Part shown: positions 44,705 through 56,079 of the stretch, piece after piece
Numbering within the stretch: the first letter of the stretch is position 1
Layout of the letters: each line of letters starts with the position of its first letter
Assembly (NCBI GenBank): GCA_963920525.1
Contig: OY986437.1
Coordinates: 54,917,830 to 54,981,829, forward strand
DNA from: Dichetophora obliterata
Lineage: Eukaryota; Arthropoda; Insecta; Diptera; Sciomyzidae
DNA: 64,000 nt
Direction of reading: 5' to 3'
The notes under the pieces: model-generated
Database searches by the model: none
The model's input: only the letters and a program-made list of their open reading frames with translations
What the model was told of the DNA's origin: nothing
Program-made: the position numbers and the translations under genes

Positions 44705-45260
44705 TATTAGTTTCGTTTGTTGTATATGTGTTTTTTTTTGTGTGCATGTATTTTCACATGTGATGTAGGCTGCACATTTATGCGCACTGAGAGCGTTAAA
44801 TATTATTATTTATTCTAAACTGGAAAACGGGGAAGTACAAGTTTTTATTTTTAAGCAAAATTTGAAGCAGCGTCCTAGAATTTGGTGATATAATAAGGTA
44901 GATTGGGCCATTCGCTTGAATTTCATTGTTTCATTGTTTCTAAACAGTCGCGCTTTTGTGTTTTTGATTTTTTTTAAACTAATATTTATATTAATATCAA
45001 GAATTCAAAAAAATAAACACAAAATAATGGGCAATGATAAATTACTGGAAATAAAACTTTGAAATCGCATAAAAATTTATTTGTTTCATTAAATATACAT
45101 TTTTTCTTACTTTATCCTTTTTACCCTAGTATAAATTCCCCTCAAAGCATTTGTCTCACAATAAACAACAACACTGAAAAGTGGCATCGCTAAAATGAGT
45201 TTTGACATTAGCTGTCGGTGTGGTGAATCTCTTAACCCTACCTGGTTACTCTGCCATGCT

Positions 45261-45700
45261 CCGGATGATTTTTGTTTGTGTTAGAACTCCCTAGGTGGCG
45301 CTGGGGTAGCTTTTTTAAAAATTCTTATTTATAATCCGATTTGGCTCAAGTTCACAACATGTAATATTTTAGTAAAAAGTAAGTCTTTGGCCAAATTCGA
45401 ACCCGATAGATGGCGCTGGGGTGGTGACATTTACGAAAATGCAACAACGGAATTACTTGACCGATTAAGGCCATATTTGCACAATATAAACAATGGTTCA
45501 TGTCTATTCGATAGGTGGCACTGTTGTCAAGTTAATTAACATCTTCAGAACATTTCTTTGAAAACTTCTCCCATATTTGTTGAAGACAGTAAGTAGCAAA
45601 ACAACGTCTGTCAGGCCATCTAGTATCTTATAAATTTTTAATGTGGGCAAGAAATTCTAAATATCATGAAATATTTTTACATTATAAAAATATTTACATT
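45261..45700. other. Non-coding DNA
   Basis: It contains three loosely similar segments of the form GGTGGCGCTGGGGTAGC / AGATGGCGCTGGGGTGG / TAGGTGGCACTGTTGTCA at about 70-120-bp spacing (45295, 45408, 45520). No gene seen. Confidence 0.5.
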
Positions 45701-45701
45701 A

Positions 45702-46560
45702 AGGGTTCTCATCTAAGCATGTAAACATGTAAAACATTAAAATTTTTGATGAGCGATAAAGTGTAAAAAGCGTAAATGTCGACAAAATGACAGCTGCGGT
45801 TAGGGTTGCGGAACCACCTTTATTTTAGACTTACATGCTAGTTTACACTACAAAATAGGCTCGGAAATGATGTAAACTCACGCCCATACAAATTTTGACA
45901 GATACACTGTTAAAAATCTTGGACTAAATTTTAAACTTTTTTGGATTACATATAGGACAACACCAAAAAAGATTACTTTTTAATCCAAGAAAAAGTTTCA
46001 AATTTTTACAATCCAAAAAAGATTAGCTTTCAATCCCCAAAAAGCTTAAAAGAAGCAATATAAATATCAACTTAAAATAAAAAACTTTCCTAACCAGTTC
46101 ATGATTTGAACACACGTCCTCTGTTATGCTGGTCCAACACACCTTATCCACTCGTCCATCTCAGTTAAGAAAGTTACGCTTATTTTGCATCATAACGAAT
46201 GCAAGTAAGTTTGCAGTAAGCAAGCAAACAGAAACGTGGGTTCGAGACCTAGCTAAATTAAAGTAAAATTAAAGTAAAATAAAAAAAAATGTTTTGACCA
46301 GTTGGTGATTTGAGCACACGTCCTCTGATGTGCAGTTGTTAACATTGGTTCGCTTATTTTGCATCATTACGAATGCAAGAAAGTTTTTTTCAGGAACGTG
46401 GATTTGAGACCCAGCTAAATGAAACTAAAGTTGGGATAAAAAATAGTACTTTTTGGATCAGTACTATTGGGTACTTTTTGGATTAAAAATTCCTTTAAAA
46501 CAAAGTTTGGATAAAAAAGTAGAACAACATTTTTAACCGTGTAGTTGATTGAATATGTCT
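45702..46560. mobile_element. TIR element E1, copy B, interrupted
   Basis: AGGGTTCTCATCTAAGCATG, GATGAGCGATAAAGTGTA and GGCTCGGAAATGATGTAAAC match copy A (15664-16262), but about 360 bp of copy A's middle is absent. At 45904 it is broken by the element 45905-46541, after which TAGTT resumes as in copy A. The right terminus was not found. Confidence 0.65.
45905..46541. mobile_element. TIR element (CACTGTTAAAAAT), 637 bp, containing tRNA-like sequence
   Basis: The ends are CACTGTTAAAAATCTTGGAC and the mirror of CACGGTTAAAAATGTTGTTC, with TA on both sides. The uninterrupted site is visible in E1 copy A (GTCAGATAGTTT at 16257-16268). AAAAAGATTA-type inverted motifs fill the subterminal regions. 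On the minus strand, GATGGACGAGTGGATAAGGT plus GTGTTCAAATC near 46100-46170 resembles A and B boxes of a tRNA, with a second partial copy near 46300. Confidence 0.75.
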
Positions 46561-46636
46561 TTCAGTATTTAAGCAGTTCCATGCGTTTTTTGTTATGTAG
46601 AATTAATTAACAATCTATTGGGATTTTTAAGACATA

Positions 46637-46850
46637 CGAGGGTGGTCTAAAAAGTTTCCGACCTACCAAGATACAAGACATATTATTTGTTTTTTACTTT
46701 TCCACTATTTTTCTCCTTGTAAGTCGACATACTATTTTTGGCGATGCTCCCATCTCTTTTTGCCGTCCAAATAGTACTCGACGTTTCTCTCTGCAATTTT
46801 TGGTGAGTTTCAACCATATTCCCTAGCTTTAATTGACGAGTGCTGCACTC
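46637..46850 (-). pseudogene. mariner (DD34D) 3' relic
   Basis: TA-CGAGGGTGGTCTAAAAAGTT is a typical mariner terminus. Just inside, the minus strand reads ...NVEYYLDGKKRWEHRQK, a stop and YVDLQGEK. This corresponds to the mariner C-terminus (GI-x-KLE-x-RW-x-KCI-x-LQGDYVEK). Everything upstream of the last ~40 codons is gone or unrecognisable. Confidence 0.55.
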
Positions 46851-47786
46851 TTCACGTTAAGGTCGCAAACTCTACAGATGAAATTTAATGTTCTTAATGC
46901 TCAAATACTTCTAAATATTCTCAATTTGAATGCGGAAAGCAAGCATTTGGGAAACGCTGTTTTCAATTCTGTTTCATATTAGAAAATGAGCAAACAAAAA
47001 AAAATCGTGCAAAAGACCGCAATAATATCTAATCAACAGTCCGCCCGCATAGAAAAAGAGAAACGATAAATACGTTAAAAATTGCAACCTACAAAACTTT
47101 GTTTTATAAAAAGCTCTATTTCAAGGTCGAATGGGTTTAATGAATTATTAGTTAAAATTAAAAAAAAAAAAAATAAAAAAATACTGTAATTATATACAAA
47201 CTGAGATGCTTCCTTATGACAAATGATTACACTGTTCAACACAAAAACAAAATAACGAGGTACCGACAACCGATTCCACTAGAGGGGGGAAAATATATGT
47301 ATCGGCGATTTGAAATTTTGCGTCTGAGTTGTATTTTAGGGGGGCCTAAGTTGCGCCCCTTTTCAACATTCTTATAGTGCATCAACATAGGAAACCATGT
47401 GACCCTTACATTTTAGGTGTAGGATTCGTTGAAAAGATTTATGTAAAATACTGCGAGGTACATTTTTGTAGAACATTTTAATCTTCTAGCTCTTCAATGT
47501 ATGTGTCTGTTTTGACCCTTTTGTGAAGGCTATGTGGGTTGGGTTAAAATTTCCAACAAAAATTTTTTTTAAAAAAAAATCTACATTAGTCTCTGAACAC
47601 ACCAAAGCTCAAAATTCAACTTGAACGCCAGAAATAAGTCAAAACTTAAAATGTGCTTAAGGGTTAATATATTACGTATTTAGAATTGGTGCTAAAATGT
47701 CCCACAAATTTAGGTTTTAGGGGGCTAGTTTGTATGAAAAAATTTCACTATAAGTCACGATTAAAAAAACAGAGCTAAGTATAATA
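46851..47786. other. Non-coding DNA
   Basis: No gene, tandem repeat or terminal repeats recognised. Poly-A/T tracts give a 64-codon chance frame at 47075. Confidence 0.45.
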
Positions 47787-49400
47787 CACTCAGAAAATAG
47801 CACCAATTTTTGTGATAAAAAGTTTCTCTTTTTGATTACAGCAATTTTCTCTAATTCAAATACAATTTTCTTCAATTAGAATAAATTTTCACATATTCGA
47901 AGAAATATTTCTTCACTTGTGGGAAATGAAAATATTTCATGTCTCTTATAATGATATGTAAGTATTTTTCTCGCACTAAAAATTCTCATATTTAGAGAAA
48001 AATTTATAGAAAATGAAAATTTTTCTCTATTGTAGATAAACAATTCACTATGCGAAATATTTTCTTCAATAAAAACATATCCTTTCTCAAAAATAAAAAG
48101 TCTTCTTCCCTTAAAACGATATATTTAGCTAATATTGAATTAGGTACGAAAAAATATAGAAAGCGTGAGAGTGAGTGAATGATGTTGTGAAAAGCAAGAG
48201 TTGCATATTCTGCATATTTTCTGCGGTTTTTCAGAAGAAATTTCTGAAATATTTATAAGGGGTTCCGAAAAACATATTTTTAACTAATATTTTTACAACC
48301 GAATCACAATACCATATTAATACTTTTACTTTGTGTAAAACTGAGTTAAAACAAATGCTGCACAAATATTAAATTTTAATCGTAATTGCAGATATACTCT
48401 CCATTTTAGAGAAAAAGAAATCAGCTGTAGGAAAATCAACTAACTTAAAAGTAGTTGAAAAAGTAGTTTTTTGTCAACCACAACTAGTTAAAATTCTGAC
48501 TTTTTTCCATAAAACAAACTAACATATTTTGTATGGTGATGTCCGCTAAATAAGTCAATTGACTTTCTTCTGCATATGTTTTTAACTACTTGTTAAATAA
48601 GTTGAATTTAAATAATTTTTTTAACTACTTTAAAATAAATCAATTGAAAACCGCATATATTTTCAATTACTTGTTAAATTAGTTAATTTTAAATTATTTT
48701 TTTAATTACTTTAAAATAAATAAATTGAAAACTAGTTAATATTCCACTTACTACAAGATGAATTTAAAAGCATAAAAATTTTAAATTTCTATACATCAAA
48801 AAAATCATTTATTTTATTGTTTAAAAAAAATTCATAAATTCATAGTAGTGAAAGCCTAAAGTTTGATAAAATAGCATGGTTAAATATACATTAACTTGTA
48901 ATCTAATAAAAATTTGCAATAAAAACATGTCAAAATCAAAGTAGTCGCAGCCTTAATATAATTCAAAGTAGTTCATAAACTAGTTTATTTTAAACTAGTT
49001 TTTTTTATTAACGTTTTTAAAAACAAGTTAGTTTGTTCCTATAGGGTCAATAAAGAAATGTATTGTACCAATATTAAGAAAATATATCTCTCTTTTATAG
49101 AAAATGTTCTTTTTTTTTGTGAGAAGCTATAAACGCAGTTTAAAGAAAAGATTTATTAAAATTAAATAAATATTTTTCTGTTTTCGGGAAAAATTGACAC
49201 AATAAAGAAAACGGTTGACACGGAGAAGGTGTCTTTGTTGATAAGAAAATATTTCTCTTTTTAATGGAAGCTTTTTGCCATTTTTAGGGAATTTTTGGGA
49301 TAGCATTTAGAGATAAGCATTCTCTGGAGCAAAGCCAATACCATTTTTATCTAAATATGATGCCTTTTTTCTCATATTCCGAGAAATTTTTTTCTGAGTG
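47787..49400. mobile_element. TIR element (CACTCAGAAAA), 1.6 kb, hosting element X copy 2
   Basis: The left CACTCAGAAAATAGCACCAA and the mirror of the right end (CACTCAGAAAAAAATTTCTC) are flanked by TA (47785-47786 and 49401-49402). Internal TTTCTTCAATTAGAATAAAT-type inverted motifs occur. Removing element X copy 2 leaves about 0.99 kb. No transposase seen. Confidence 0.75.
48423..49046. mobile_element. TIR element X, copy 2
   Basis: Collinear with copy 1 (22172-23299) from CTGTAGGAAAATCAACTAAC to GTTAGTTTGTTCCTATAGGG, without the SINE. It serves as the empty-site reference for the SINE at 22492-22881. Confidence 0.85.
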
Positions 49401-49473
49401 TATTTATAAATAAAAAAATAGTACAGATTGAGTATTTTAGCAAGAATTTATTTATTACATTTTTCTGATAAGA

Positions 49474-50321
49474 GCGTGAAAATAAATTCGTCACTCCGAC
49501 GCTAACTTAGCGAAGACTCAAACCAATACTTTTGATCCGCAAAAAGTTAAATTCGTACTTTTTGATTCGTATATAGCTTTCGTAAGGAAACTTAAATTCG
49601 TACTATTGCAAAGAACTAATTTAAGTCTTGGTATGATTTTAAGTCATGGCACGAACTTCTTATGAACAAATCCTTTTATAAAAACTATGAACGATATGTA
49701 ATGCATACCATTAGATAGGCAATTAAACAACCTTTCCAATGATATATTACCTATAAGTGCACAATTAAGACTTATCATAAATCTTTTAAAAAGGAGTGAA
49801 TGTTATTTCCAAAGTGCTAAGATTCCATGCAAAAATTCTCAAAATCTGTCTGAACAATGTTTTTGTTATGCATATAATTTTACAGGTAATTAAAACACCT
49901 TTCCAACGATATATGGCCTATAAGTGCACATTAAAGACTTTTGCCATAAACATTTTTTAAAAGTAGTGAAATTGGCATTCATGGTATTACGTTTCGAAGC
50001 AAAAATTCAAAGCAAGAATATTTTTGGAAAGGTAATTAAACCGCCTTTCTAACTATATATAGCTTATAAGGGCACAATTAAAAAATTTTCCATAAACATT
50101 TTTTCATCTTCACTACTTTAAAAAATAAATTGTGCACTCAAAATTTCGCCAAAAGCTAAATTGGAATCAAAAGTTAAACTCGTACTTTGCAAATAGAACG
50201 AATTTAATTTCCTGCGAAAAGTTAAATTCGTACTTTGCAGAAATTTTTTACTTTGCGGATCAGAAGTATTGGTTTGAGTCTTCGCTAAGTTAGCGTCGGA
50301 TTGACGAATTTATCTTCACGC
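49474..50321. mobile_element. TIR element with ~75-bp terminal repeats and internal direct repeats
   Basis: GCGTGAAAATAAATTCGTCA at the left is mirrored at the right; the match continues over CCGACGCTAACTTAGCGAAG and ACTCAAACCAATACTT. Inside, a block CCTTTCCAA-GATATAT followed by CCTATAAGTGCACAATTAA recurs three times (49731, 49908, 50041). Non-coding. Confidence 0.8.
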
Positions 50322-51012
50322 ACTTTTTTCTTATAGCACCAGGCATGTCTATATCGTTATCAAACAATGTCCATCATATAATAGGTGTTTTTGTTGGCCC
50401 TGATATAAGTTGTTGTTTATTAAGTAGAAAATTATAAATGTTACAAAACATATGGGCATTTCAACAGAAAAGTCTACCTTGGGCCAAAAAATGAAAACTT
50501 ATTAAAAACTTATTATTTTTTTTATTATTATTTTAGTCAATGAACATAAGCTCTTACAGACTATGGAATATAAAATATGTTATAAAGATAAATATAATAT
50601 ATGTTACAATTGAATTTAAATTAAATTCATTATAATTGCTATAAGATACAATTTATTTGCAATTATTTTAATAATAACAAATTAGGGAATGTTTTAAGAA
50701 TTCTTTAGAATCTGCAAAATTATGTTGCAGTATAACATGCAATTATTAAACTCCAGCATAGATCTAAACATTGGCGAGTTAAAGGCATGTTTCTAAATAA
50801 AACACCTCAAAGTGTCTTAATGTTCTCGACGGAACATTAAAATTAATTTCATTTGATGATATTGTCTAAGAGAAACATTTAAATTTTATTAATTTAAGCA
50901 ATTTCTGCATAAATTCATTAACCATGATTATCAAATAGTCTGCACTGTTTCACAAATATAGTTTTTCTTTTTCGTAAATGTTTAGTAAATGTTTCGTAAA
51001 CGTTTTTGTTTT
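50322..51012. other. Non-coding AT-rich DNA
   Basis: No gene or repeat recognised. Confidence 0.45.
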
Positions 51013-51505
51013 AAGCTTAGTATGCTGTAGGAACAAAAAAAAATTTCCATAAGAAATACATTGAGATTTCTGATAACGAACAGGCAGCGAAATTTTTTTC
51101 GCCAGCTAGTACGCTGTAGAAGCGAAAATTATTGCTATGTTGCCAAATTTTCATTCGTGAGTGAAGAGTTGAAATTTCAAAATTTCGCTGTCGATTATAT
51201 GCCCGTATATTTGATTGGCGCAGAAATTTGCCATTCAACAATAAAAAATAAGCAGTAAGTAGGTTTAAGTGTTGAATTTGTTATTAAACAAATTTATTGT
51301 TGCATTTATATAGTTTGTTAATGTGAAGTCTTGCTTTTTATAGGATATAGGCAATTTATATTCATATAGGCAGCAATAAAAATATAAATCTGTCAACCAG
51401 AACAGCAAGTGCTTTTTCTCCACACAAAAATTTTGACTCTGCACTAAAATTTCGAGTGTAGAGTTATATGCCCAAAAATGTTCGTTCCTACAGCATACTA
51501 AGCTT
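51013..51505. mobile_element. TIR element (AAGCTTAGTATGCTGTAGGA), 493 bp
   Basis: AAGCTTAGTATGCTGTAGGA followed by AC is mirrored exactly at the right end. TTA lies on both sides if the repeat is taken to start at AGCTTAG, which would suit a PIF/Harbinger-type insertion. A diverged inner copy of the terminus (TAGTACGCTGTAGAAGCG) lies at 51106. No transposase. Confidence 0.7.
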
Positions 51506-53540
51506 TAGTAAAAATGGAAGGCATCGGCTAAAGATAATGAAAAAATGTTTGGGGGCAAGGAAAGGACAATATATTAAATTTGTTTTTTAATTACTAAATT
51601 ACATAATTACTTAACTACCTAATTACTTATTACCCAATTGAACTACAATGGAAATTAAAGTAACGTAACGCCATATCAAAAAGCCTAATAAAAAAAAAAC
51701 AGGAGAAGACTTTCAAATTTGATACGTGTAACGTAACGCCAGCACATATTTTTGCTCATATCTTAAAATCCTTAGGGTCGATTGTTGTCATTGTTTTTGC
51801 CAAATATAGTGCTATTTAATTACCACGCATATATAAAAAAGCCTTTTTAAAAATTAGACATTTACATTTTTTTTTTAATACTTCTTCGTACAAATCGTCC
51901 GTAACGCCAGTTTTGAAGTGCCCATAACTATCACACAACAATTTTACAGATATATGGCTATTTAATCTTAATTCTTTAGCATTATCTTGCATTTAATAAA
52001 TCACTGATTATAAACATTCTCTATTTAGAATTTGTTAATTCTATGAATTAAAATATTACTATACAAAAATCTTCGATATGAAAATCTGATATAAGAAAGC
52101 TTATGCAAAACGTTGAATTTGACCAAATTCTCTCACCAAATAAGCTTGCTGCATGTAAAAATTCACTATAAGAATGTTCAAAAGGGGGAAACTTAAGCCC
52201 CCCTTAATAAAACTCAGACGTAAACTTTCAAAATGCCGATACATTTTGTATATATATTTTTGTATATATTTTTTTGGTCTCCTCTTCCAGAATCCGTTTT
52301 CGGAAACTTTTGGAAAACAATTTATTTTGTTGCTTAGTGTAATTAACGATCTTAAAGTTATTCGACTGCAATGAACTACAAAAGAACAATCCAAGCGATT
52401 TTTTTAAAACATTTGTCTTAGACACGTTAACAAAACCAGTTAGCGTCAGCGCAAACTGGGCTTTCCTAGTTAATGGCTAAAATATGTTAAACAACTGAAA
52501 TTACAATTTCCACCTGTAGTGTCTTGCTGATAGCTTGCACTCTTTTTCCGATGAACTCGCTCCCGTTGATCAATTGCGTTTGTTTACTTTTAGTTAATTT
52601 CTTAGTACGTTTTTAGTTTATTATGTTTTGTGTAACGATCAACACGACACACGCGCTTGTTGACCTGAGTTCGACAACTAAGTGAGAATGAAGAGGTTTT
52701 TAACTTAAGTTTCGATTAGTAAAATGTTAACTTTTTTTACGAAGCATCGCTCAGCAAGCAGTTTGTATTCCATTTTATGGTTATGCGGTTTTCGATACGC
52801 TCTTGCGCTGCTCTCTCTGTTCTACTCTCAATTAGCTACGATCCGGCTCTTTTAATTAGTATTTTGCAAAATGTACGACAACAACTAAGTTTTATAAAAA
52901 TATTATAAATAAAATTGTCTATATGTATTTCGCTTTGCATCTCTGCATTCTACAGCAACTTACATTTAAATGAAGCCACTTGTAACGCGATCGTTACCGT
53001 ACCTATTAAATATCTCTACCAGCAGGTATCAGCAAATTGTTCATTGGCCTTTAAAGATTAGCGGGTAATTAAAACGACACAATCCCTCTTATCAACGCTT
53101 CTGAGAAAGTATTATCAGTAATCGTGAAACACCGTCTGTTATGATTAACCTTTAGAACCTTTACCATTAATCTTTATATAATCATAAAAAATCGCTTTTT
53201 TTTAAATCTAATGATGAAGTTTAAGGTAAAGGGTATCTTTTAAATCTAATGATGAAGTTGAAGGTAAAGGGTATAGATTTTTAAGGGAAAAGCATAATTA
53301 AACCTAAGACTTAAACAATCTTACATATGTTTAAAATCGTTTTTACATGCCTTTTGATATTATATTTTTATTAGTTATAATTCGCATTTTTCATTAAAAT
53401 ACTTTTGCAAATTCATATGATGTACCAGCGCTGAATTAACTTTTTGTAACAGAAAATAGTAGTAGAAGTTGTAAAAAAAATTAGTAATAAATTGTAGAAT
53501 AAATACACATATTATTTTTTACCAGCTAATCAACTTATAA
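51506..53540. other. Non-coding DNA, probably host
   Basis: It contains a duplicated GTAACGTAACGCCA motif (51660, 51728), a 39-bp tandem duplication around AATCTAATGATGAAGTTTAA (53198-53275) and a more GC-balanced, CT-rich zone at 52430-53110 (e.g. CTCTTGCGCTGCTCTCTCTG). That zone could be regulatory or upstream of a gene, but no exon was recognised. Confidence 0.45.
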
Positions 53541-53544
53541 TTCT

Positions 53545-53612
53545 ATAATATCATACTATATTATGGAATATCATACTATATTATGGAATATCATACTATA
53601 TTATGGAATATC
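53545..53612 (+). repeat. 19-bp tandem repeat
   Basis: TATCATACTATATTATGGA is repeated three to four times. It is followed by AGTAGTAGTAATAGTAAAA-type simple sequence (53640-53760) and by three copies of a 21-bp unit GTTAGTATTTTAGAAAATAG (53930-53990). Confidence 0.85.
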
Positions 53613-54086
53613 ATACCATAATACATTACTATCACTGAATGCATAGTAAAAATAGTAGTAGACATTAATGTTGAAAATAAATGTATACATAGTAGCAATA
53701 AAAGAAGTAGGAAGTAGTAGTAATAGTAAAAATAGTAGTAGAAAAAAACAGTAAATATCTTACTATCATACCAACTCCATCCATCATCCCTTACTGTCAT
53801 ACCATATCATACTCATCACAACATCATACAACACCACAATTTCATACGAAGTAAAAAAAATAGTAATAGAAATAAAAGTCGAAAATAGAAGAATAAAGAG
53901 TAGTATAAATAGAACTAGAAAATATAGTTAGTATTTTAGAAAATAGAGGTAGTATTTTAGAAAATAGTGTTAGTATTTTAGAAAAAATAGAAAATATTAC
54001 TACCAGAAAAAATAAAAGAAGAAATAGGAGTGATTGATAATGCACCAAACTAGCCACCTAAAAGAAGGCCGTTATTTTTATATATA

Positions 54087-54400
54087 CGAGGCCGTTTGAT
54101 GATTCCGTGAAAAATTAAACATGGAATGAGTTGTACGGCAAAAAAGTTTTATTTCTCAATATCGTCTCCCTTTAGCTCGATACACTTTGTCCAACGTTCC
54201 TGCAATTTTTTTAATCCCATCCGAAAAATACGTTTTCGGAAGGTCCTCAAAATGGGCCTCTTTTTCTATGATGACATCCTCTCTGGTGGTGAATCTCTTT
54301 CCGCCGAGCCATTTCTTCAGGTTTGGAAACCTGAAGAAAATAGTCGGAGGGGGCCAAATGTGGAGAATATGCTGGGTGAGGAAGCAATTCGTACTTGAAT
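54087..54400 (-). pseudogene. mariner transposase C-terminal relic
   Basis: A mariner-like terminus (TA-CGAGGCCGTTTGATGATTCC) is followed, on the minus strand, by a frameshifted C-terminus: YELLPHPAYSPHLAPSDYFL (third catalytic Asp), then FPNLKKWLGGKRFTTREDVI, KTYFSDGIKKL and CIELKGDDIEK-like sequence. Only about the last 95 codons remain. It abuts a Tc1-type fragment at about 54396, so one element was cut by, or joined to, the other. Confidence 0.7.
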
Positions 54401-54712
54401 TCATATAGTGCAGTCTTATTGGAAAACCTTTGACCAGAAACTTTTACCTTCAAAATCCCAAAAAGATTTTCGATGGTATTAAAGTCATTGTGATTGTGCC
54501 GGCCATTCAAGGACTTGAATTCCATTGCCTCTAATGTAATCTTTGATAAGCTTTAATCGATGGATGCTTTGGATCGTTGTAGGGCTGAAACGTTCACTGA
54601 AGCGGCATATTCCACTATACATGTGGTCGAACCTTTCTTTCTAAAATGTCTTTATATACAAATCGATCTATAATTCCATCGTTTTTTTGAAATGGTTCAA
54701 CTTTATTATAGG
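54396..54712 (-). pseudogene. Tc1-like transposase, C-terminal half relic
   Basis: In shifted minus-strand frames: GIIDRFVYKDILERKVRPHV, QPYNDPKHPS (second catalytic Asp, normally QQDNDPKH), WPAQS, then IENLFGILKVKVSGQRFSNK (after the SPDLNP motif, here disrupted). These are Tc1 landmarks. Several stops and frameshifts make it dead. Confidence 0.7.
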
Positions 54713-54717
54713 CTTTT

Positions 54718-54884
54718 GCTTTGCTCTCAAACAAATTGAATGTAGTCACATTAATTTTGAATTTAATAAAAAATAATATAAATTATACATCATATGAAAA
54801 ACAAATCATATTCAAATTTGGTTCGGTTTTTTTTATTAAATTTAAAATTAATGTGACTACATTCAATTTGTCTGAGAGCAAAAT
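54718..54884. repeat. Inverted repeat between opposing Tc1 fragments
   Basis: GCTCTCAAACAAATTGAATG then TAGTCACATTAATTTTGAA is mirrored at 54838-54882 with a spacer of about 70 bp. The motif looks like a Tc1-type terminal repeat, so this may be the junction of two elements head to head. Confidence 0.7.
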
Positions 54885-55039
54885 AAAGGCAACAAAACTT
54901 GAAAAAGTAAAATTAAAACAGAAGTTCATAGACATAGAGTCATAGACATTTAAGTTTAGTTTTGTTTTTACGCTAGTTGTGACATTGACTGTTCCATTTA
55001 TAATGCACGTTATAAATACTGTGTAGCTCTAAAATTACA

Positions 55040-55600
55040 ATTTTTTTCCGAATATAAAAAGGGAAATTCACAAATACCTTACGTGAAACAGTTTAATATT
55101 AATCGGTCAATAGTTTGCAGATTAATAAAGAAGTATAACATCACAAAAGACGTAACAACGGTACATTAAAAAGGGCAGCAACGGAAGACATCGCTGCGTG
55201 ATGACAGGAACATTTGTGGCGTGTTCAAACGAAATCCATTTGCCACATCTAAAGAGGTTGTTCGGACACTTGATTTAGATATCCATCACAGAACTGTTTG
55301 AAGACGAGCCGTTGAAAACGATTTAAGAAGTTAAAAACCGGCAAAGAAACCTTTGCTTACAGCTAAGCATAAAAGACGAGGTGAGATGTTATAATTTAAA
55401 CAATTCTGTCTGAAATTGTGACAACGAGATGCAATTTATGGTTTTTTAGACACAGTCTTGCAAAATAGCACCTTAATTGGACCGTTCAAAAATACAAAAC
55501 CGTTTTTTTAGCGATGAATCAAAGTGCAACTTGAATAATTCAGATGGGATGTGCACGGTACGGCACACAGTGTAACGAGTGCGGACAAAAATACAAAAAA
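55040..55600 (+). pseudogene. Tc1-like transposase, N-terminal half relic
   Basis: A plus-strand frame with several stops reads VKQFNINRSIVCRLIKKYNI (HTH), RKTSLRDDRNICGVFKRNPF, TSKEVVRTLDLDIHHRTV, RRAVENDLRS and KPAKKPLLTAKHKRRG. After a frameshift comes FSDESKCNLNNSDG, with the first catalytic Asp. Orientation is opposite to the C-terminal relic at 54396-54712. Non-functional. Confidence 0.7.
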
Positions 55601-56079
55601 TCAAAAACGAAATTTTGTAAATCTGAGTATGAGGTCTTATTAACAATACTTTAACAAAGAAATTTTTAAAATATTATCAAAAAGAAAACGTAAATGTAAA
55701 ACATATGAGCTGCGAAAGTACACAATTCAGTTGCATGTATGTTTTTTGTTATAATATGACTTTTTTACCTGCTTATTTAAATTGAATTATTGAAATAAAT
55801 ATTGAGAGCAAGTTAAAATTTTTTTTGCAATTTCAAGTATGGCAATATTGTTAGCTTAGCAGCACCAAAATTAAAGCTCTTTTAATGGCGTATAGTTTTT
55901 ACCGCTATAAGAAACCATTGTCAAAAAAAAAGTGAATTTATTTTTAAAACTTAACTTTGAAAGCAAATTAAAACCTTAAAAACACACTTTTTATTTGTTG
56001 ATATTTTATTTCAAAAAGTATGTACATTAACATATAAAATTTATAGCAGCGAAAGCCTGCAGGTTTTTAAAATATTCAA

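Larger units (their letters stand above)
43700..45260. mobile_element. Inverted pair of a dispersed repeat with inserted elements
   Basis: ACCAGGTAGGGTAAAGAGAT then TCACCACACCGACAGCTAAT at 43708 is mirrored at 45196-45250. Between them lie an AGGGTATTCACA MITE end (43818), the TIR element 44093-44704 and unassigned AT-rich DNA (44710-45190). Either one long-TIR element filled by later insertions or two separate inverted copies. Confidence 0.5.

Noticed and set aside
54718..54884. Hairpin as a transcription terminator
   Set aside because: It is long, lies between transposon relics and has no bacterial context; better explained by head-to-head transposon ends.
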